DNA of 64,000 bases from Bathymodiolus brooksi (lineage: Eukaryota > Mollusca > Bivalvia > Mytilida > Modiolidae). The notes under the pieces are model-generated. The model was given only the letters and a program-made list of their open reading frames with translations, had not been told where the DNA came from and searched no databases. Shown here piece after piece: positions 9,624 through 19,776 of the stretch (position 1 is the first letter of the stretch; each line of letters begins with the position of its first letter). The position numbers were made by a program, and so were the translations under genes. The stretch spans positions 29,750,186 to 29,814,185 of the forward strand of contig OY804585.1 in the NCBI GenBank assembly GCA_963680875.1. The letters run 5' to 3'.

Positions 9624-9712
9624 TGGTGCGATGTATACACAGTTAGGTGGTTTACATCGTTTCCTCCACCAATACAAACTGACCAACACGACAAGACTGA
9701 ACTATTGTTAAA
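9624..9712 (+). repeat. SINE family B, 3' fragment
   Basis: GTGGTTTACATCGTTTCCTCC followed by AACTGACCAACACGACAAGA and TTGTTAAAAGT corresponds to the SINE-B 3' half, moderately decayed. The flanking 9270-9623 shows only scattered SINE-like traces (CAATCACTGCCTATCACC near 9494) and no gene. Confidence 0.5.
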
Positions 9713-9854
9713 AGTATATTTTATTAATAATTATCATTGGATAAATACAGTAATAGACTCCTATTGTAAGATAGATATATTTCATCTACCTAGGCATCCA
9801 GTTACTATCACTGTTGAATTTGTGACTTATATTGCCGCCCGTGCTGACGTTTAA

Positions 9855-9975
9855 TCAATAAAGCTTGTCAGTAATTGTGACAGATTGTTTTCGGTCCCCC
9901 CCCCCCCGATATCAGTCAACCACCATGACAGTACTGAAATAACGATACAAGTGGCGTTAAACACCAATAATCATA
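9855..9975 (+). repeat. SINE family B, 3' fragment with a C-run
   Basis: AATAAAGCTTGTCAGTAATTG leads to a run of 12 C at about 9897-9908. The tail then runs GACAGTACTGAAATAACGAT, GGCGTTAAACACC. Confidence 0.55.
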
Positions 9976-10178
9976 ACCATGTATGAATTATATGTCATAT
10001 CGGTGAATGTAACATTTGTTAAATGCTAAGAGAGCAAGATTTCTTCAATGCCATGTCACGACAAAAATACTTTTCGATGAGATGATGATCAATGTCTCCT
10101 TAGTAACAGATCAGGTGTTGATCTGGAATTGTTGATCGTACCAGGTCACTGAAAACAATCATCCTAAAGTTGACATAC

Positions 10179-10430
10179 CGTCGTGGTCGTGATCGTATGG
10201 TGGTTAGATTAAAAACGTCATGTGCAATCAGTGCATATCACCACTAGCGTTGTGAGATCGAAATCGGCGAATGGCGAGGTATTGTCGATACAACAATATG
10301 AAATAAAGTTTGTCAGTGTCCTGCGGCACGTCGGTGGTTTTCTCCGGTTACTCCGGTTTCCTCCAACAATAGACTGACCGCAACGATATAAGTGAATTAT
10401 CGTTAAAAGTGGCGTTAAATACCATACAGT
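10179..10430 (+). repeat. SINE family B, near full length
   Basis: The order of parts is: head CGTCGTGGTCGTGATCGTAT, a GTTAGATTAA A-box-like region, a body with GTCGATACAACAATATG and AAAGTTTGTCAGTG, a conserved 3' core GGTTTTCTCCGGTTACTCCG, and the tail CAACGATATAAGTGAA, GGCGTTAAATACC. It is the best reference copy (~250 bp) for the family. Confidence 0.7.
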
Positions 10431-10439
10431 TACCAAACC

Positions 10440-10520
10440 CTACGCCCACTCCACGTAGGACACACTATCCTGATTCAAACTCGACCAATGTTAATTCCTA
10501 CTCTGTTATGTTGTGTTTTT
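10440..10520 (-). repeat. Decayed SINE family A fragment
   Basis: CTCCACGTAGGACACACTATCCTGATTC...CGACCAATG resembles the 3528-3766 body on the same strand, but it is strongly diverged. From 10521 to about 11780 I see AT-rich sequence with no gene or recognisable repeat. Confidence 0.35.
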
Positions 10521-11799
10521 GATAGAGAAAGAACAAACACATATTTTGTAATTTTTGGTTAGGTCAGACTGAGATCCACATCAAGTCAATGTTATCACAC
10601 TGACCAATACCATGCACAGCCAGTAGAAAAAGAATTTTACACGACGCGAGAACACGCAGGACAAGTGAGAACACATTTAATTATAATTGGGTTTTTATTA
10701 TTTATCTTTTTATCACAATCACATCATTTATAAAAATGAATCTTAAATAAATTAAAAATATTTTTGTCATCGTATCTATTTGTCCTTTCTTAAACTGTCA
10801 ATCATGATCATTAAATTCATTGAAAATATCTTTATGATGTTTATCACACGTCCCTAAAATTTAAAGAGGATCTATACGACCGGTCCATGACTATGACAAA
10901 AGAATGCCTGTCCCAACGGACATGTTGCATTTCCACTCTAAAAAAAATAATTTATGTAGAGATCCTGGAAAGAAATAATATACTCTCATTTGTTCCCTTT
11001 TAAGTGAATTATTTGTATTTAAAAGTAAAATAGCTTTACTTTATATTGATTTCAATATCTATACAATTTGATTGAGAACAAGTTTATACAACTTACTAGT
11101 CACTCTCCATGCAAATACATTAATAACACTAATCAAATGATAGCAAATGTACAACTTATATCAATTATAATTAATAAACTAAACAGAATTATATTATAAA
11201 TTGTATGTACATATTAAATATTGTTTTACTATCTATCAGAGGATAATAGAGGGAAAATGACGGGGGCCGGTGTAAAGCTTATAAATTGTGTAGAGATAAT
11301 ATTACGGTTGGGGGGAAATTTGATAATTAAATGGAAAAGTTTGTCGAATATATCTATCCACTGATTTGAACAATAAAGTATTCAATCCTTCACTAATTTC
11401 GTTAAGCTTTACATCCAAAGAGTACATATTCTATAGAGATAGGAAAATGTTATTACATTTTGTTTACCTCATAATATAGTTTATTCAAAAATCTTCTGCT
11501 TAAAATAACTTTAATGGCCCAGGATTGCAGATTAAGGGTCCCTGTTTTACATCAATTTCACTTGTCCAGGGGTAGCAAGTGAAAAAAGAAAAGTCTACTT
11601 ACAAATCCTTTATATTCATTTGTTTTTAAATTTCATCATAATATACACAATTAGAAGATACAATTATTACCATGCATTAGCTTTATTTATGTTATTTCGA
11701 ATAAGTTTTAATTTGTTTTTATCAATTTCATTAATATGGGAAGTTTGTAATGTGCCTTGTACATTTTTTTTTTAATTATTTTTCCAGGTATTGAAAGTT

Positions 11800-12600
11800 G
11801 TTTGATCTCCAATTCGGGATTGGTTTTATTTCATCTCATTACGTGTCTTCCATATTTCCCACTTTGAGATAAATATTATTATATTAAAAATGACGTCTAA
11901 ATCCTCACCCTCATACAGTCCTAACATAATATTTGATTCATTGATTTCTATATTAGCTGTTAATCCAGATCTGTTAGATATTGCTTCTATTTCTTTTATA
12001 ACTTTTTTCACATTTAAAAAAATAGATGCTGCATCGTTTCATCGTTGTCTCTTATTTGGCATAGATGGCATTTTCCGTTTGACAAATTGTTTTTTTTTCA
12101 ATCTATGTTCTGTATAATTTATATTATGGAGACATTTCCATTGGAATTCTTTGACCTTATTAGTAACTTTGATTTTCTTTATTTTTGTCCACATTTGTGT
12201 CCAATCAATATTACCCCCATACTGTTCTTACAATTTAATCTGACATTTTGATTTTATATTTTGTTTAAAGATTCTCTGGATTATTTTTATTTTCAATTTA
12301 TCAGGTGATATTGTTGTATTTGACTCATTTAAAAATTGTAGCTTATCGTTGATATTGAAGGTAACGCTACGTTCTGGTACTATTTCAGTTTCACCTTTTA
12401 ATACTTTTATGAACATTTCGGGGATTACTTTTTTTTATCTTAGAAAACTCTGAAATACAGTTTCTCCTATCGATTAATAAATTGTATATATCATTACAAC
12501 GTTTTTTTTTATTTGAATCCCAAATATCGTTTATAGTCCATACATTACTTTGCAGAAACGAGGTAGTCACTTTTGGTTTGTTTTGAAAAGTTATTGAAGA
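11800..12600 (-). pseudogene. Decayed non-LTR retrotransposon, C-terminal (zf-RVT-like) part
   Basis: Minus-strand translation, moving between frames, gives pieces typical of a LINE polyprotein C-terminus. The upstream piece reads KPKVTTSFLQSNVWTINDIW (about 12580-12520). A central piece reads IDWTQMWTKIKKI...KVKEFQWKCLHNI (about 12210-12123). A zinc knuckle CHLC...ETMQHLFFKC (C-x2-C-x10-H-x4-C, about 12068-12010) follows, and a trailing piece ends KWEIWKTRNEMK (about 11826). Frames break at homopolymers: the A-run near 12090 and the seven-T run near 12015. It is an old dead copy, unrelated in decay state to the intact insertion at 21608-23864. No catalytic RT motif is present in this stretch. 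Confidence 0.65.
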
Positions 12601-12639
12601 GTTATTACATTAAATAACATTAAATAATAGACAACAATG

Positions 12640-12860
12640 TAAGCAAAGCTTGAAGAAACCGAAGGAGTAACCTGGGGATGCATATCGAGGAAGGACAGAC
12701 AATACAATGGTCAACAGAAAACTGACAAACAATGATCTACAAAACACTACACATAAAACTAAAGATGGAGAAACACGAACCTCAACAATGCAGGCGATGT
12801 AAGGTGCTCCGAACAAAACAGGAAGCATATTCTTATAAAGGACCCTTACTTCGGGAAAAT
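12640..12860. repeat. Dispersed repeat fragment
   Basis: AAAACTGACAAACAATGATC, then AAAACTAAAGATGGAGAAAC, ACGAACCTC and a GTGCTCCGAACAAAACAGGA segment resemble a repeat I remember as abundant in mytilid bivalves. The attribution is from memory only. The open frames here are short and look incidental. Confidence 0.35.
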
Positions 12861-12937
12861 CCGATGACTATAGTATGCTTATCTCACGTGAACAATAACT
12901 TTCAATTTTCAGTAAAAAACAATTGTTGTTATCAATT

Positions 12938-14605
12938 TTAAGAGACACTAAATAGATATGCCATACCATCCTCTACATTAGCAACAAGCAGCTGCTTTTT
13001 CGGTTCATCAAAACATACAGCTGATGGTTTACTTAATCCATCGTCACTCGTCAGGATTCTTTTTTGGTATTGTCCATCAGTTGATATTACTACAGTATTT
13101 GACGTACGTTCACCAACCACATACAAATTCCCGTTCTCATCTACGGTTATGCCATGTGGATTTCCTAGAATGTCCTCGTTCTTGAACTGCCAAAGAGGAG
13201 TACCATTGAAAAGACAACATGTTATGGTCTTTTTCCTTTCATTGGTATAACATATTTTCCCCGTGAATGCCACAACGTAAGAATATCCAAGTGTATTAGT
13301 GTTTGGAATTGTAGATATTCTGAAATCCTCCGAACAGGATAGCACGTGTACATATTTATTTTCAAGACAGCATATTAATGAATCGTTATAATATGTAATT
13401 CCATATGTGTTTCCAGGAAGTCGGACGAATCTTGTAATACTTAGTCCTGCTATGTTTACTATGTTGATACCTGGTGCTGATGATAATTCCCCAGTGGTGA
13501 CTGCAGCTGTGTTATCATCAATATATACAACATCAAAACAATTACTCACAGGAACTTTCTTGATAGAACCATCACCATATACAACCATCAGTTGAAAACC
13601 GTAATGTAAGGTAAACAACATCAAACCCGTCGTCGTTACACAACATCCCCTTACAGAACTTCCGCTAGTTTTGACTTTTCTTTTTAGCTTAAGCGATTTG
13701 TCGTTGATGGTCAAAATCTGGGCCTGTTTATATTTATTTCTCACCAAGCTGACGCTACTTCGTTCGGTTTGAAATCCTACAGAGCCAAATGATTTAACAC
13801 CTGTTAAAATATCTTGTATCTTGGTATCAATACTACACATAATGTTTATTTGTGTTAAATTATGTTCATCCTTTAATGATTGAATAAAGCGTTCGTGTTC
13901 TGTGACGTTTGATTTGACTTCTCTCATTCCAAAAAATGCTTGGAAATCTGACGCATGCTTCGTGATGTCTTCAATGTTTTTCTGACGCTTTACTATATCA
14001 TTTTCTTTATCATTCAGAATGGCAATGGTTCCCTGGATATCAGTTTTAGCTTTATTCTCCAGTTTTTGAAGTTCTGATTTTAATTCCTCCTCTAACTTGT
14101 CTAGGTGTTGGTTTATATTACTTCGGAGGTTCTGAACTTTCAAAATATGCTTTTGCACTTGATTGTTAACGGTTGTCAAGTTCTCCTCCCGATCAGTTCT
14201 GAGTCGCTTAATGTTTTCTACCAAATCTTCAACTTCCTGTCGTAAATCTTGAAAAGTTTGAGATGTATTTTCGTTGTCAACCACTTCATCAATTGGAATG
14301 ACATCACTACACTCTTTGTGTGCTTCGATACACCTGTCGCATATCGGACATTCATGTGTGACGCAGTATTGCTGGTATCTTTGATTGTGATCGGCACAAA
14401 ACAGCTTAATATCGGCCAGAAAGGACGGTTGTTTCTGATAGTCTGAAATAGGAATTGCATTGTGATGCCGTATTAATTTCGCCAGGCTATGGTGTTCATT
14501 ACAGCTTGAACATAGCGTTTCCTGACATTCAGGGCACCAGATCGTGGCATTGATAGATATATGACGCTGATTACAAATATCACACAAGGATACTTCTGAA
14601 GCCAT
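12938..14605 (-). CDS. RING-less TRIM-like protein (two B-boxes, coiled coil, NHL-type beta-propeller), complete, 555 aa
   Basis: This is a single coding exon from the ATG at 14605 to the stop at 12938. The B-box-1-type finger has C8, C11, C24, C27, C32, C35 and H38/H39. The B-box-2 finger has C70, H73, C81, H84, C89, C92, H96 and C99. A long coiled coil spans ~105-240. A beta-propeller-like region spans ~285-555 and ends with NHL-like strands (HGITVDENGNLYVVG, then PSAVCFDEPKKQLLVANV). The absence of a RING places it with the B-box/NHL proteins expanded in bivalves; scaffold or innate-immune signalling is the usual guess, not shown here. An acceptor TTTTCATTTTAG ends at 14618, 13 bases before the ATG, supporting the start. 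It is about 80% identical to the protein at 1-1532, and the coiled coil is clearly better conserved than either end. Confidence 0.9.
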   Translation of the reverse strand: MASEVSLCDICNQRHISINATIWCPECQETLCSSCNEHHSLAKLIRHHNAIPISDYQKQPSFLADIKLFCADHNQRYQQYCVTHECPICDRCIEAHKECSDVIPIDEVVDNENTSQTFQDLRQEVEDLVENIKRLRTDREENLTTVNNQVQKHILKVQNLRSNINQHLDKLEEELKSELQKLENKAKTDIQGTIAILNDKENDIVKRQKNIEDITKHASDFQAFFGMREVKSNVTEHERFIQSLKDEHNLTQINIMCSIDTKIQDILTGVKSFGSVGFQTERSSVSLVRNKYKQAQILTINDKSLKLKRKVKTSGSSVRGCCVTTTGLMLFTLHYGFQLMVVYGDGSIKKVPVSNCFDVVYIDDNTAAVTTGELSSAPGINIVNIAGLSITRFVRLPGNTYGITYYNDSLICCLENKYVHVLSCSEDFRISTIPNTNTLGYSYVVAFTGKICYTNERKKTITCCLFNGTPLWQFKNEDILGNPHGITVDENGNLYVVGERTSNTVVISTDGQYQKRILTSDDGLSKPSAVCFDEPKKQLLVANVEDGMAYLFSVS

Positions 14606-14729
14606 GGATTGTCTTGCCTAAAATGAAAAGAAATCATATTTGAACACGGTAGATCGTTACAAAGGGTTATTGTATTTCGTCCTTTCCCAGCTATCTATAC
14701 TTTCTAGCGGCAGTCAAAAGTTGTCCCGG

Positions 14730-15052
14730 TGTCATAGAGTAAACCTTCCCCCATAGTAGATTAACCCCTCGGAATATTTACTATATAGTAAACCTTCCCC
14801 CATGGGGGAACGTTTAATATACAGTATGTATTCCGCATAGTAAACCTTCCTACCTACTCAAATACTGCAAAATGGCTCCGTACAACTTGTTTTTACCTTT
14901 TAATCATAACCGGATATAATTAATTGTATATAGCAATTCAAATTAACACGATTAAGGTGCTAAATTCCGAATCAATAGTAATTATCCGGATTAAGGGGGA
15001 ACATTTACATTCCGGGGGAAGGTTTGCTATGCGGAAGGTTTACCATACGACA
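14730..15052. mobile_element. Non-autonomous DNA transposon, Ginger-like (TGT...ACA ends, CCGG target duplication)
   Basis: The terminal inverted repeats are TGTCATAGAGTAAACCTTCC at 14730 and its near-complement GGAAGGTTTACCATACGACA ending at 15052. CCGG occurs on both sides (14726-14729 and 15053-15056). The element sits in a dispersed repeat whose uninterrupted relative is at 8600-8630. Subterminal copies of TAGTAAACCTTCC recur two or three times. The interior (323 bp total) is non-coding. TGT...ACA termini with 4-bp CCGG duplications are, to my knowledge, the signature of Ginger1 transposons. Confidence 0.65.
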
Positions 15053-15604
15053 CCGGTTTGTCCCATGCCTCCCTCATTTCTATTTATGTGTTTATATTGT
15101 GGTACTTGTTCTCGTCCTATGAATATTCATTAAATAATGTTGCTGTTGAACATTTATAAACCAACATCCAAAATTTGTAAAAAAAAACCAAACTAGGATA
15201 TCTATTTCAAAAAAACAACTAGAGCACACCGAATTAAAAAGAAGAAAACTACATTTGTTTTGACATACTCTGTAAAGTGTTTATAGTGTAAACTGTAAAT
15301 TTGTGTTTAAGAAATTGTGTTTTTAGTTGAGCAGTATAACTTTGTGGTGTAATCAATAATACTAAGTTGTAGGTTTGGCTCTGATCAAATAAAACGTAAC
15401 GTATATGTCAAATTGGTTTTATAGTTCTTTAGATACTCACACATGATTTCGGCCAACAGATAAAAAAATAAAAAAAATATTATCTAATAGAAAAAAGAAT
15501 GTTTTAGTTCCGTCCTATATTTATAAGTAAGTCATATTGAGATTATCAGCACGTAAAAATGAAATTTCTTTTATATCATCAAAAGAAAGTTTAAACAGTG
15601 ATAT

Positions 15605-16045
15605 ATGTCAATAGTTTCACCAATGTCTACAAAACGAACGATCATCTCTCACCTCAAAACAATTCCGTCAATATCAAGAACACGAACGGTCACCTCTCAT
15701 ATAAAAACAATTCTATCAATATCGACAAAACGAATGATCACCTCTGACCTCAAAAGGGGTCGTCTTGGTCGTGATCGTATGGTGTGTGGATTTATAACTA
15801 CCTAGGTAATCAGTGCCTATCACCACTAACGTTAAGAGTTCCCGATGAGGCAAGGTCTACTCGATACAACATTATGTGATAAAGTTTGTCAGTGACTTGC
15901 GACAGTTCGGTTGTTTTCTCCGGTTACTCTGACCGCCACGATATAACTGAAATATTGTTGAACACCATAACCCCTAACCTCTAACCTCCACCCCAAAACA
16001 ATTCAACCAGTATCAACAAAACGAACGATCACCTATCACCACATA
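15605..16045 (+). repeat. 48-bp minisatellite, about four units, split by a SINE
   Basis: Units with the pattern TCAATATC.ACAAAACGAACG, ATCACCTCTCACCTC, AAAACAATTC lie at about 15608-15750, and one more is at about 15995-16045. The SINE at 15756-15975 separates the last two. Confidence 0.65.
15756..15975 (+). repeat. SINE family B copy inside a minisatellite
   Basis: The head is GGGGTCGTCTTGGTCGTGAT. The body has CTCGATACAACATTATGTGA and AAAGTTTGTCAGTGACTTGC. The core is GGTTGTTTTCTCCGGTTACT and the 3' end is CCGCCACGATATAACTGAAA, TTGTTGAACACC. This copy shows the uninterrupted junction GACTTGCGACAGTTCGG at the place where the 8843-9269 copy holds C1q sequence. Confidence 0.7.
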
Positions 16046-16517
16046 TGACTGAACATAAAAAACACAGTGACATATGACGTTAGAAATACAGGCCCTAGTT
16101 TAAGACAGACACAAAAATGTGCCGGGGTAAAACCGGTTAATGGGATCTCAGATCATATCATGGAACCCGCTCCTTTTAATAAGGATTTTTAGAGAGGCGG
16201 TCACATGTCTCTTTTTGCCTTTCAAATTGTTAAGCAATATAAGCTACATGTACATATCAAAGTGATGTTCCATGACACGTTTCGTTGAAAGAATCTCAGG
16301 GATTTGTTTCCATTTCAAATGATGGTATAATGGAAGTTCTATATTAAATTTGATTGTGAATTAAAGCCAAGGTATGTTGCAGCTGCTGCTAAATCTGGGA
16401 TGTGGTTGTGAAGAATATAATTGTTTCTGAATGCTTGTTTTGTTTTGTTCTTCTTGGGGAGTGGGGGGCTGAGTTTTGTATATTTATCTGGATGGAAAGC
16501 CATTGGCCAATCTGCTA

Positions 16518-16860
16518 TTATATGTTCATTTTTATATAATATTTAAATATTATTGAACATATACTCATTTGAATTTGCATGAAATACTTACTATTGGACA
16601 TTAAGCAATTAACAATCAACCAATTATTTTTTCCAGGTGAACGAGTTGTTTGTGGATTTCTGTTTTCAATATCCATGATTTTCAGAATCCAAATATGGTT
16701 ATTTCCGATTTGAGAAACAGCATTACGACAAACAAATGTTTATATTTGAGTGTTTATTTCTTATTTTTGAAATTCGCATTCAAGAACAAACGAATATGTA
16801 TTTTATGAGCAATCATCGAAAATTGGGATGGACGAATTTAAATTATTTCACAGTATCAGT
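16518..16860. repeat. Dispersed repeat and half-MITE, right-duplicate copies
   Basis: The hairpin pair TATGTTCA/TGAACATA and GAATTTGCATGAAATACTTA (about 16520-16595), then the half-MITE ending TTTCACAGTA at 16855, match 1724-1830 and 1976-2065 in order. They were therefore present before the duplication. Confidence 0.6.
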
Positions 16861-19026
16861 TGTACATGTACAATGTAAATACGTCCTTGATTGTGTTTGT
16901 CAATGATATATCAGATTTACTTACCTTGATGAGCCGAATAACATACGATCAATGGATTTTTGGAAATCTTCAATTATTTTATTCCCAAAGGTGATTCATT
17001 AGTGAAACATGTCTGTATTTATTCTTCATGTTCTGAATAGTGGATTAGCAATATACCATGCAGTGTGCAAAGCATAGGACACAGTCACCGAACAATGAAT
17101 GTGATTTACTGTACCTGAAAAACCACTTGTTCTGCTTTCAGTTTTGAAATTATATTAAATTTCATTATGTTAGTAATAAATGATTAAACTTTGATACTTA
17201 CAGGTACTACAATGGTTCCTACAATAAGGTACCTGTCTTGATTCTCATATTTCTCAAAATGTGAAACGTTGCTTCAAACATTAAACATGTACTAACTGAA
17301 AATGAATGTTGCACATGATAAAATAAAATATGGCACGTGATCAATAACATTTGATATTTGTGACGTAACATAGTTGAAATACTAACACTAAGCTTGTACT
17401 AAATATAGTTAAATAGAAGATTGCTTAAAGGAATACAGGCTGTCAGAATTGAATTTCTTTGTTTATATTAAAAGTTGCCAATATTCAATGTTTTATACTA
17501 ATAAAATGTTTTGAACAAGAAGCCAGGTTTAAAAAATATGCTATAATGTCGTAATTAGTGAAAAGAATTTGAATGTCTGTTGGTAAAATCGCCATTAACA
17601 CGACCTAATTATAAGTCGGCTGCTTTTCCGAAGTTGGCCGAATACTAATAACTGCTATAATTAACCAGGAAGCATGTTGCATGTAAATTCGTTAGAATTA
17701 ATATAATTTAAGAAATATATCTATGAAATTGGATCTCGGGGTAATCAGTTAATATTATATAATGGTATTTAGTAAGAATGACACTTAGCATCGGAAATAC
17801 GTGATGAAATCAATAAAAACAAACGGAAACTCTGCAAAGGGGCCCGATAAAGGGAAAATTCTAAACAAATTGTATTGCATATTATTGACAACACTTGAGT
17901 AAAAAATAGACATGAAGTTCATTATTTTAGTCTCTAATTTAAGAGATATCACCTAGCGTTTTCTCCTGACAAAAAAAAAGAATATATAAAAAATTACGAT
18001 GCAATTCTACTGTTAAAATATGATTTGGCGAAGAAAGATACTAAATTATGCTTTCGTGTTGAAAAATTGAGTAGGTCTGTATAACATCTTTTTTTAATTT
18101 TTACACAAATCTTGCTGAATCCTCCCTTTTGTGTCGTTTTCGTATAAAATCCGTCAATGTTTTTGTTCAATTCCATGATTCCATGATTCGATGTGTGCCA
18201 TGTCATCAACAAACAACTTCGCACATGCGCAAACGCTTTTCCGAATGAGTTCACTGTCAGGTCGTATGAATATTGCACGGGTAAACGTTGAATTCTTTAT
18301 TGGATTGAAGAAAATAAAACAACGACGTTTACCCTTTTCTCCCTTTTCTTGTGTTTGTTTTCCTTCTTCTTAGGAAATGGGGGGGGGGGGGGCTGGGGAT
18401 TGTACACTCTTTACAGTCTTCAGGATCAGCCACTGGAGTATGGTACCTTTGTGAAAGGCTTATTTTACAAGGTTAAAAAAAGAGCATGCACACCAAAAGT
18501 AATGAATTATACATTTTAGAGCTGATTTCGTTTGATATAATATACCAAGTGTTTGAGGAAATTTATCAACTAATTAATTCAGTGTTTAACATTCCGTTAT
18601 TTATATATAAAGTCATTATATCTCGATTTTATTCCAAAATGACAATCATTAAAAATTATAGCAGAAATTTTACACCATAACCACATTCTTACTGTCAGTG
18701 CTATTTTACAGTGTTTGAGAATCCGTCTTTTGAATGATTGTTGTTTAATGTCAAGTTAACAGTATTTTCAGCTATATTCATGGCGAGAACAGGATTACTA
18801 AGAATATGCATATTGTAGGGGGATATGTTAGACTTGGATGGGTGGAGTTTTCTATTACCACAGAAAAAAGGGAAACATTGCTTTGAAATAGGTTCATAAC
18901 GGCCAAAATATATTGCTCATTAGAGAGCTACTGTACGTTGTTTATTATGTGCATGGAGAGTGATGTTTTCCTTACATGAGGTACTCGTTTACGTCACTTC
19001 ATCAGAACGAGTGTGTTAGGGTTAAT

Positions 19027-19495
19027 TGTTATTGTGTTTAACGCCACTTTCAACAATATTAGATTTATATCGTGGCGTCACTGAATTTGGTACTGCTTTG
19101 ACAACTATTTTACCTATTTTGTTCCAGTATTGTTATAAATACTGTTATAGTGACAGCCGGAATCTTTGAGCCGTAATGAAAGCGGGAGGTTTGGCGCTTT
19201 AAAATCTGATTCAACCCACCATTTCTTTAGAAATGCCTGTACCAAGTCAGGGTCATTACGGTTTTCACAGTTTTCCGGTTGTTGACTGATTTTGTCTGTT
19301 TAAATACCTATGAGTTTTGACTTTCCCTTTGTAAGATTGTTCGGAGTTCGATAATTTTGTTATTACCCTTATATTTAATAGGTAGATGAATTCGGAGTAC
19401 TCGGAGAAAACCACCTACCTGGCGCAATTAACTGACAAACTTCATCACATAATTATGTATCAAGTACACCTCGCCATGAACGGGATTTGAACTTG
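19027..19495 (-). repeat. SINE family B copy, minus strand, with an internal ~295-bp insertion
   Basis: The tail segment (GTGTTTAACGCCACTTT then CAATATTAGATTTATATCG, 19031-19077) and the body/head segment (TCGGAGTACTCGGAGAAAACC ... CAAGTACACCTCGCCATGAA ... CGGGATTTGAAC, 19385-19493) are both reversed SINE-B. Unrelated sequence separates them. The whole is absent from the equivalent point of the left duplicate (about 5222-5245). Confidence 0.6.
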
Positions 19496-19616
19496 ATGAA
19501 GAGTTTGTATCTAATTCGTTCCGCACAAACAGAGGACGGTATTTTCCGGAGGAGTTGTACCTCAGTAGTATATGAGTACAGCTCAAGCCACATTTGCGGG
19601 GTTCGATGGGTTGCTA

Positions 19617-19712
19617 CTGGAAGTGACGTCAGTCACGTGACCGGAAGAGGCCCTGACCAGAAGTCATAACCGGAAGTATGTTCTGTGCATGCCCGGAAGT
19701 GCATTCCCGCGC
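19617..19712. promoter_or_regulatory. Candidate TATA-less promoter or enhancer island at the satellite edge
   Basis: Within 96 bp there are CTGGAAGT (19617-19624), a palindromic CRE TGACGTCA (19624-19631), a palindromic E-box TCACGTGA (19633-19640), CCGGAAG (19641-19647), CCGGAAGT (19670-19677), CCGGAAGT (19693-19700) and an E2F-like TTCCCGCGC (19704-19712). A further CCGGAAG lies at 19775. This density of ETS, CREB, USF and E2F-type sites is what housekeeping promoters show, and it stands out from the AT-rich surroundings. No gene model is attached: to the right is the satellite, and to the left the nearest gene is the minus-strand TRIM-like gene 2.4 kb away. Function is inference. Confidence 0.45.
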
Positions 19713-19776
19713 TTTTTTCTTCCTTACTATAGTAGTAGTACAAAATGTGTCATTGTGCATGACCGACAGTGGTACC

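Larger units (their letters stand above)
14618..17201 (-). other. Putative 5'-UTR intron of the right TRIM-like gene
   Basis: The minus-strand acceptor is TTTTAG|GCAAGAC (AG at 14619-14618). The candidate donors are CAAG|GTAAGTAAATC (exon end 16925) and CCT|GTAAGTATC (exon end 17202), at positions equivalent to those of the left gene. The intron is 1.3-1.4 kb longer than its counterpart because of insertions between about 14730 and 16340. Confidence 0.5.
12938..19565. repeat. Segmental duplication, right copy
   Basis: From about 13074 it aligns with 1-5340 (see that entry) but carries later insertions: the CCGG-flanked transposon, the 48-bp minisatellite with its SINE, and a minus-strand SINE at 19027-19495. 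Homology ends near 19565 after GGAGGAGTTGTACCTC, matching GGAGGAGTTGCACCTC at about 5277. Between 17203 and 18730 I see no gene, only AT-rich sequence and a 13-G run at about 18379-18391. Confidence 0.8.

Noticed and set aside
9615..9854. Plus-strand frame of 79 codons
   Set aside because: It lies in a SINE family B fragment.
10218..10436. Minus-strand frame of 72 codons
   Set aside because: It is antisense to a near full-length SINE B.
17994..18373. Overlapping short frames on both strands near an NRF1-like CACATGCGCAAAC
   Set aside because: There is no domain, the sequence is AT-rich with a G-run beside it, and there is no supporting counterpart in the left duplicate.
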